Positions 59,977-64,000 of a stretch of DNA of 64,000 nt are shown piece after piece (the first letter of the stretch is position 1; the number at the start of each line of letters is the position of its first letter). Position numbers and translations under genes: made by a program. Source of the DNA: Streptomyces sp. Je 1-332 (GTDB lineage: Bacteria > Actinomycetota > Actinomycetes > Streptomycetales > Streptomycetaceae); assembly GCF_040730185.1 (NCBI RefSeq), contig NZ_CP160402.1, positions 6,572,001 to 6,636,000 on the forward strand, written 5' to 3'. The notes under the pieces are model-generated. The model had not been told where the DNA came from. It saw only the letters and a program-made list of their open reading frames with translations, and ran no database searches.

Positions 59977-60212
59977 GGTGTGCTCGCAGACGGCACGTTC
60001 AGGGCATCATCGAGCGCGGGACTGTGCGACAGGGCCTGACTAGTCTTACGGTCTTCGATGCGCTGTACTACTTCGCCGGTGCCGAGGATGGCGGCAGCCA
60101 GGGCAAGAATCAGCCCCGTCGGTAGTCCGTCCACGTAGTAGGCGATCAGCGAGAGTGCTGCTGAGACGATGGCGTACAGGCGGGTGCTGTTGCTGTGGAT
60201 GAAGTTGCTCAA
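59973..60212 (-). CDS. Small holin-like membrane protein
   Basis: A 79-residue protein read from a TTG at 60212 that overlaps or adjoins the amidase stop (60215-60217). RLYAIVSAALSLIAYYVDGL and PTGLILALAAAILGTGEVVQ form two membrane segments, and a polar tail (RIEDRKTSQALSHSPALDD) follows. Position behind an endolysin-type amidase suggests a holin or lysis accessory. An in-frame CTG at 60218 is another possible start. A truncated relative lies at 59508-59642. Confidence 0.65.
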   Translation of the reverse strand: MSNFIHSNSTRLYAIVSAALSLIAYYVDGLPTGLILALAAAILGTGEVVQRIEDRKTSQALSHSPALDDALNVPSASTP

Positions 60213-60214
60213 GT

Positions 60215-61261
60215 TCAGTTCCCGTAGGCGAGTTGGTGTAGGAGGTCCCAGCCGCGGCGGCCGAGCGAAGGATCGTCGGGACGCCCGGTGCTGAAGAGGT
60301 TGTGCTTGCGGTTGAACCCAGAGACACTCTTCTGGGTCTGCTGGCCGTAGTTGTCCGACAGCGGCACCGAGCGGTCGAGCCAGCCGGTGTCCTTCAACGC
60401 CTGCTGGAGATGCTTGGCCGAGGGCGAGCTGCGGCCCGGAGCGAGGCCGGCAGGGAACGGCGGCGGCGTGTACGGCTTCACGCTGCTCTTCCCCGGAACC
60501 TTGAGCCGCTGGCCAGCCTTGATGACGTACGGCGCGGCGATGCCGTTGGCCTTCGCGATGGCCTGCCAACTGACACCGAGGCGCTTCCCAATCTCAGACA
60601 GTGTGTCGCCGCTCTTCACCGCGTACGTCGCGCCACGAGAACCACCGCTGGGCTCCCCGGCCGTGGGGCGGCCCTTCAGCCGGGCGGCAACCTGGCCGCG
60701 CAGCCAGCCCATGCCGAAGCCCTTGGGGTCGATCTTCCCGGGCTGCCACTCCCGGTGCCCGATCCCGCTCGCCGAGCTCCAGCCGTGCGCACGGCACAGC
60801 GCCGCCGAGACCCGCTCGATTGCCTCCAACTGGGCTGCAGGCCAAGGGTCATGACCGTCGCCCAAGTTCTCGCATTCAAAGCCGTAGAACGACGTGTTGC
60901 CGTCCGTATCGGCCTGATTCGCTGAAGGAAGGGATCGCTCCGCAGTGACCGCACGAAGAACGTCTCCGTCCCCCCGGCCAGCATGGTTGGCGCGGCCGTT
61001 CCCGATCAGATAGACCGTGCCGTCCTTCGCGATCACGCCATGGCACAGCGGGCCCGGTAGCCCCGCATATCCGCGCTCACAGATACTGACGGTGTTGCTT
61101 GGACCGGACGTCACGGTGTGGTGAATCATCACGCCGCGCACAGGCCCCCAAGGGCCCTTGTGGTTTCGATTGTGGGACCGCCAGCCAGCACGCTCGACGA
61201 CACGTACGCCTTCAGCGTGCAGTGCCGCGACCAGCCGGTCAGAAGTAAGAGGTGTTGCCAA
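60215..61261 (-). CDS. Prophage-type N-acetylmuramoyl-L-alanine amidase with LysM
   Basis: A 348-residue endolysin-like enzyme cleaving the MurNAc-L-Ala bond. The N-terminal amidase_2/PGRP domain has GPVRGVMIHHTVTSGPSNTV (zinc His), PGPLCHGVIAKDGTVYLIGN, GFECENLGDGHDPWP and IGHREWQPGKIDPKG (second zinc His, catalytic Lys). A LysM repeat (YAVKSGDTLSEIGKRLGVSW, about 225-268) and a C-terminal peptidoglycan-binding-like region (AKHLQQALKDTGWL, YGQQTQKSVSGFNRKHNL) follow. TTG at 61261 gives the common start (L/M)ATPLTSDRL; GTG 61333 is possible. There is no signal peptide, so export would need the holin-like neighbours. Confidence 0.88.
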   Translation of the reverse strand: MATPLTSDRLVAALHAEGVRVVERAGWRSHNRNHKGPWGPVRGVMIHHTVTSGPSNTVSICERGYAGLPGPLCHGVIAKDGTVYLIGNGRANHAGRGDGDVLRAVTAERSLPSANQADTDGNTSFYGFECENLGDGHDPWPAAQLEAIERVSAALCRAHGWSSASGIGHREWQPGKIDPKGFGMGWLRGQVAARLKGRPTAGEPSGGSRGATYAVKSGDTLSEIGKRLGVSWQAIAKANGIAAPYVIKAGQRLKVPGKSSVKPYTPPPFPAGLAPGRSSPSAKHLQQALKDTGWLDRSVPLSDNYGQQTQKSVSGFNRKHNLFSTGRPDDPSLGRRGWDLLHQLAYGN

Positions 61262-61319
61262 CTCGACGCCCGAAATCTCCCCGCGCCCCAACTTGATGCT
61301 GAAAGCTGCTCGACACTGC

Positions 61320-61688
61320 CTACGGCGGTGCACCGCGCGAGACGATCCACAGCTGTATAGCCATGAGCAGCAACGGGGCCACGAAGGAAGAGATCACCAG
61401 CCGCCTCGTCGCGGCAGCCTGCGCCTGGTCCTCGCGCCGCTGCTGCTCGGAACGATCGAGGCCCTGATCGTGCTCACCGCGCAGGCCGGACAACCCAGCT
61501 TCGAGTTGACTGATGCGCTGATCCAGCGCCCGCTGATCAGCCCGATACACGTCCTGCGTGACCACTTGATCGAGGCGTGCAGCGAGCTGAGCGAGGTCGC
61601 CACGGAGATCCTCACGCAGCTGTGAGACAGCACGATGCAGCTCCCACAGCGTGGGCTCGGCGCTCGGTGGCACAGACACCGCGATCAC
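61320..61688 (-). CDS. Coiled-coil membrane protein of the lysis cassette
   Basis: A 122-residue protein. TLWELHRAVSQLREDLRGDL begins a long coiled coil (about 13-85) and VISSFVAPLLLMAIQLWIVS is a single C-terminal membrane segment. This pattern is typical of phage-derived proteins next to endolysins in actinobacteria, perhaps a holin partner or spanin-like factor. It is the first gene of the apparent three-gene cassette. The IS element begins about 120 bp upstream, so genes formerly ahead of it may have been displaced. Confidence 0.68.
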   Translation of the reverse strand: MIAVSVPPSAEPTLWELHRAVSQLREDLRGDLAQLAARLDQVVTQDVYRADQRALDQRISQLEAGLSGLRGEHDQGLDRSEQQRREDQAQAAATRRLVISSFVAPLLLMAIQLWIVSRGAPP

Positions 61689-61810
61689 TCCTGGCGGCCC
61701 CGAGCCCTACCTCGATCGTACGGGTACGAGAGCCGCGACAGGCGCCTGACCTGCCGAGACGCTACGCGAAGACGCGGCGAGTTACCAAGATGCGCAGCGC
61801 ATGACTAGGG

Positions 61811-62762
61811 CCCGTATCGGGTCGTGATCAATCTGTGGGTTTCGCCTTCGTGGCGGGGGCGAGTCCGGTAGTCCGGAACGTATGACGCGTGGGCAACTGA
61901 GCGACGAGGAGTGGAAGTACGTCGAGCCCTACCTGCCGGTTGGTGAGTACGGCCCGTATCCCGCCAGGCTGCGGCAGCAGTTCGAGGGCGTCATCTGGAA
62001 GTTCCGCTCAGGAGCGCAGTGGCGGGAGATGCCGGCCGAGTTCGGCGCCTGGTCGACCGTGCACAACCGCTTTAGGCAGTGGCGCGACGCCAGTGTCTTC
62101 GAAACCCTGCTGGAGGGCCTGATCGCCGAAGCCGCCAAGCGTGACAGGGTGGACTTGTCGCTGGTCAGCGTGGATTCCACCCCCTCCCGTGCCCACCACG
62201 ACGCGGCCGGGATGCACATGGACGACGAGGTCCTGACCGCCCTGGACAGCCCTTCTGGGGCGCTCGCGGGGCGGCCAGACCAGCAAGGTCCACCTCGCAG
62301 CCGACCGCCGTTGCCGCCCGCTCGCGATCATTCTGACCGCCGGGCAGGCAGCCGACAGCCCGCAGTTCATCCCCATGCTGGACAAGGTGCGGGTCCGCGG
62401 CCCGGTCGGCCGTCCGCGTACGCGTCCGGATGCGGTGGCGGGCGACAAGGCCTACGCCTCCCGCGCCAACGTGCCCACCTGCGCAAACGCGGCATCAAGG
62501 CGGTCATCCCGGAGAAGAAGGACCAGGCCGTCAACCGCAAGAAGAAGGGCCGCCGGGGCGGCCGCCCGGTCACCCACGACGCCGATCTGTACAAGGAACG
62601 CACCACCGTCGAACGTCTGATCAACCAACTCAAGGCGTGGCGGGGCATCGCCACCCGCTTCGACAAGACCCCCGAGAGCTACCTCGCCGGACTCCACCTC
62701 CGCGCCTCCATGATCTGGATCAAGGACCTCACCCGGACCACATGATGACGACCCGATACAGG
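61811..62762 (+). mobile_element. IS5-family (IS427-like) insertion sequence
   Basis: Terminal inverted repeats CCCGTATCGGGTCGTGATCA (61811-61830) and the complement of 62743-62762 agree at 18 of 20 positions. They bound one transposase gene. I could not identify a target-site duplication, since the flanks (CTAGGG on the left, TTCTGG on the right) do not match. Confidence 0.85.
61882..62745 (+). pseudogene. IS5-family transposase, frame-disrupted
   Basis: A single open frame of 287 codons, but the middle is out of frame. The N-terminal part (GQLSDEEWKYVEPYLPVGEY, VIWKFRSGAQWREMPAEFG, SLVSVDSTPSRAHHDAAG with the first catalytic Asp) and the C-terminal part (KKKGRRGGRPVTHDADLYKE, TTVERLINQLKAWRGIATRF with the catalytic Glu) are normal. 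Between about 62262 and 62470 the sensible translation is in another frame: RGGQTSKVHLAADRRCRPLA, then AGQAADSPQFIPMLD and AVAGDKAYASRAN with the second Asp. The first shift may be the programmed frameshift of the IS427 group. The second looks like a lost base near 62468 and should inactivate the enzyme. Confidence 0.85.
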
Positions 62763-62807
62763 TTCTGGATCGCCGCAATCCGCCTCTGGCTACGCTCCTG
62801 AACAGGG

Positions 62808-63500
62808 TCAGGGCGTCAAGGTGCCGGCCAGGATGCGCAGCCCCGCCTCCTGGTCGCCGGTCCAGCTAAAGGCGGCATCCGCGCAGCGCATCCGACCCCA
62901 CAGGAGTAGTACCAGCTGTTCCGCCGTCGCTGTGAGCGTGGCCACGGCAGTGCCAGGGCCGTACACCCAGGATGTTCCGGTCTCCGTCGCGTGCAGTCGC
63001 AGGGCGTGCTGCGGGTGCTGGGCTTGTCCCCGGGCTATCTGCCGTGGTGCCATCGTGTCGAAGACCTCGGCCACGCCTTCGCCGGCCAGGGCCGGGTCGA
63101 GCGGTCGACTACTGCCCAGTGCGTTCTCGGCATCCCAGCGGTGAATGAGTGCCTCCAGCGCACGGCGCCGTTGCCAGAAGCCCGCCGTGTGCGGCGGATG
63201 GAAAGTCCAGGCGCTCGCACTCGGGTCGGTGTCGAGGGCCTTGAGCAGAGTCCCTGAACTCTCCTCGAACCACCGCAGAAACTCATCAGGATCACGCGGG
63301 GGCGAGGTGGGCTCGTGCTTGCCGTGCTGCTCGGTGACTGCGGCCGCCGCCCACAGATTTGAGCTGCCCAGGTGCTCGGCCAAGTCGCGGAGCGTCCACT
63401 CGCCGCAGTGTTCGACGGGTACGGACAGATCACCATCGAGGCATGCGCGGAACGCGTCGAGTTCGTTGCTCAGGTGCTGCAGCAGAGATTCCGAGTCCAT
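62808..63500 (-). CDS. Mycothiol-dependent maleylpyruvate isomerase-family protein
   Basis: A 230-residue DinB-like protein. Metal-binding His residues are placed in VEHCGEWTLRDLAEHLG (about 29-46) and EALIHRWDAENALG (about 116-129, HxxDxE motif). The C-terminal MDMPI domain (TSWVYGPGTAVATLTATAE, LLLWGRM) completes the family. Members use mycothiol or act as metal-dependent transferases; the substrate is unknown. It lies just outside the IS element. Confidence 0.88.
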   Translation of the reverse strand: MDSESLLQHLSNELDAFRACLDGDLSVPVEHCGEWTLRDLAEHLGSSNLWAAAAVTEQHGKHEPTSPPRDPDEFLRWFEESSGTLLKALDTDPSASAWTFHPPHTAGFWQRRRALEALIHRWDAENALGSSRPLDPALAGEGVAEVFDTMAPRQIARGQAQHPQHALRLHATETGTSWVYGPGTAVATLTATAEQLVLLLWGRMRCADAAFSWTGDQEAGLRILAGTLTP

Positions 63501-63554
63501 GACCAGCGAACCTAACCCAGCCCACTGACTTCGCGACCCGGACGCCCCCGTCGC

Positions 63555-64000
63555 CTACTCCGCTGGTGACCAGGGAGCGGAGCGCAAGTACGCGACGCTA
63601 CGCCGGTCACGGACCCCTGAAGGTCTGTCAGCCGCCTTGCCTACCGCGACCATGGAGACGATCGCCCAGCCCGGGTTCGGGTCCAGCTCCTTGGTGAGCC
63701 CTTCCAGGCCGAAGGCCCGGAATTGGTGCGTGGCGAGTCCCATAGCCTGAGCTTGAACAGTCATGTGGGCGACGGCCTGGCCGAGGTCGTAGTCCGCGAA
63801 CTCGGAGTAAAGCAACTGTGTGTCATCAACGTGCCGACGCGTCAGCGTGACGACGAGCAGGCTCGCATCCGTCGCCCAGCGGGCCGAGCTCGGCGCAAGG
63901 TGAGGGAGCACCCGGTCATGCTCCGGCTCACCGGGCCTGCCGATGAAGAAGCCCCACGGCTGGGAGTTCCCCGCCGACGGTGCCCACCGTGCGGCTTCCA
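63555..64000 (-). CDS. Nitroreductase-family protein, C-terminal part (runs off window)
   Basis: The 3' 148 codons of a flavin-dependent nitroreductase-like oxidoreductase. The 5' end lies beyond the right edge. The visible start EAARWAPSAGNSQPWGFFIG is the FMN-binding block (SxxNxQPW). DLGQAVAHMTVQAQAMGLAT is the central helix before the conserved Gly. PGWAIVSMVAVGKA is the final strand. It probably uses NAD(P)H to reduce nitro or quinone-like compounds. An internal GTG at 63911 is not the true start. Confidence 0.88.
   Translation of the reverse strand, partial: EAARWAPSAGNSQPWGFFIGRPGEPEHDRVLPHLAPSSARWATDASLLVVTLTRRHVDDTQLLYSEFADYDLGQAVAHMTVQAQAMGLATHQFRAFGLEGLTKELDPNPGWAIVSMVAVGKAADRPSGVRDRRSVAYLRSAPWSPAE

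Noticed and set aside
61802..62770. Target-site duplication of the IS element
   Set aside because: The bases next to the two inverted repeats do not match at any length I tried, so none is reported.

Overview
The window is high-G+C actinobacterial DNA and is almost certainly from a Streptomyces chromosome. The grounds are strong third-position G/C bias, many GTG starts, twin-arginine-exported glycoside hydrolases, mycothiol- and F420-type enzyme families, a CsnR-type chitosanase operator, and protein families largely restricted to streptomycetes (DUF5955, the DUF574/SAV2177 methyltransferases). No rRNA, tRNA or CRISPR array was seen.

Layout. 1-0.9 kb: the start of a GNAT acetyltransferase that runs off the window, and a zinc-ribbon protein. 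1.4-17.1 kb: the first half of a purine/ureide catabolism and glyoxylate-salvage region. It holds glyoxylate carboligase (gcl), a YdeI-like protein, catalase, tartronate semialdehyde reductase (glxR), hydroxypyruvate isomerase (hyi), a small thiamine-binding-like protein with a translationally coupled HTH protein, the uricase pathway (OHCU decarboxylase, HIU hydrolase, uricase), an 8-oxoguanine/guanine-type deaminase and three NCS2 nucleobase permeases. 17.4-26.8 kb: secreted proteins and carbohydrate enzymes (GH46 chitosanase, GH89 alpha-N-acetylglucosaminidase, GH29-PA14 alpha-L-fucosidase) with a LysE exporter and an MHS-family permease. 26.9-40.4 kb: assorted core and accessory genes (DHA2 efflux pump with HxlR regulator, SAM methyltransferase, thioesterase, F420-type oxidoreductase, TerD, phosphatase, VWA membrane pair, FAD monooxygenase, C39-like peptidase, AlaA-type aminotransferase with divergent HxlR regulator, solitary HipA-like kinase). 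40.5-51 kb: the second half of the ureide system (malate synthase aceB, MocA-like nucleotidyltransferase, the IclR-family regulator allR, allantoinase allB, allantoicase alc), interrupted by an ABC transporter divergent from a two-component pair. 51.1-57.5 kb: SDR, DMT exporter, membrane protein, RNase Sa-type ribonuclease, a second two-component pair and a Gfo/Idh/MocA dehydrogenase. 57.6-62.8 kb: an accessory island with an HTH/cyclase-homology protein, a 41-residue basic peptide, a ClpN-only protein, a prophage-type lysis cassette (membrane protein, LysM amidase, holin-like protein), a truncated copy of the holin-like gene, and a frame-disrupted IS5-type insertion sequence. The window ends with a mycothiol-dependent isomerase-like protein and a partial nitroreductase.

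How it works together. Permeases import purines and the deaminase acts on guanine-type bases. Uricase, HIU hydrolase and OHCU decarboxylase make allantoin, with catalase removing the peroxide from uricase. Allantoinase and allantoicase carry it to ureidoglycolate. Glyoxylate is then salvaged through gcl/glxR/hyi or by malate synthase. Xanthine dehydrogenase and ureidoglycolate lyase are not in the window.

Regulation visible in the DNA. A 15-bp inverted repeat (consensus near TTCCGTATAGCGGAA) occurs in tandem pairs, centres exactly 21 bp apart, upstream of gcl, hyi, the third permease, aceB and in the allR-allB gap, with a further pair 22 bp apart next to allB. It is the probable AllR operator. 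A second palindrome, TCAACA-N3-TGTTGA, lies on the -35 region of katA, uraD, aceB and allB and suggests an additional regulator.
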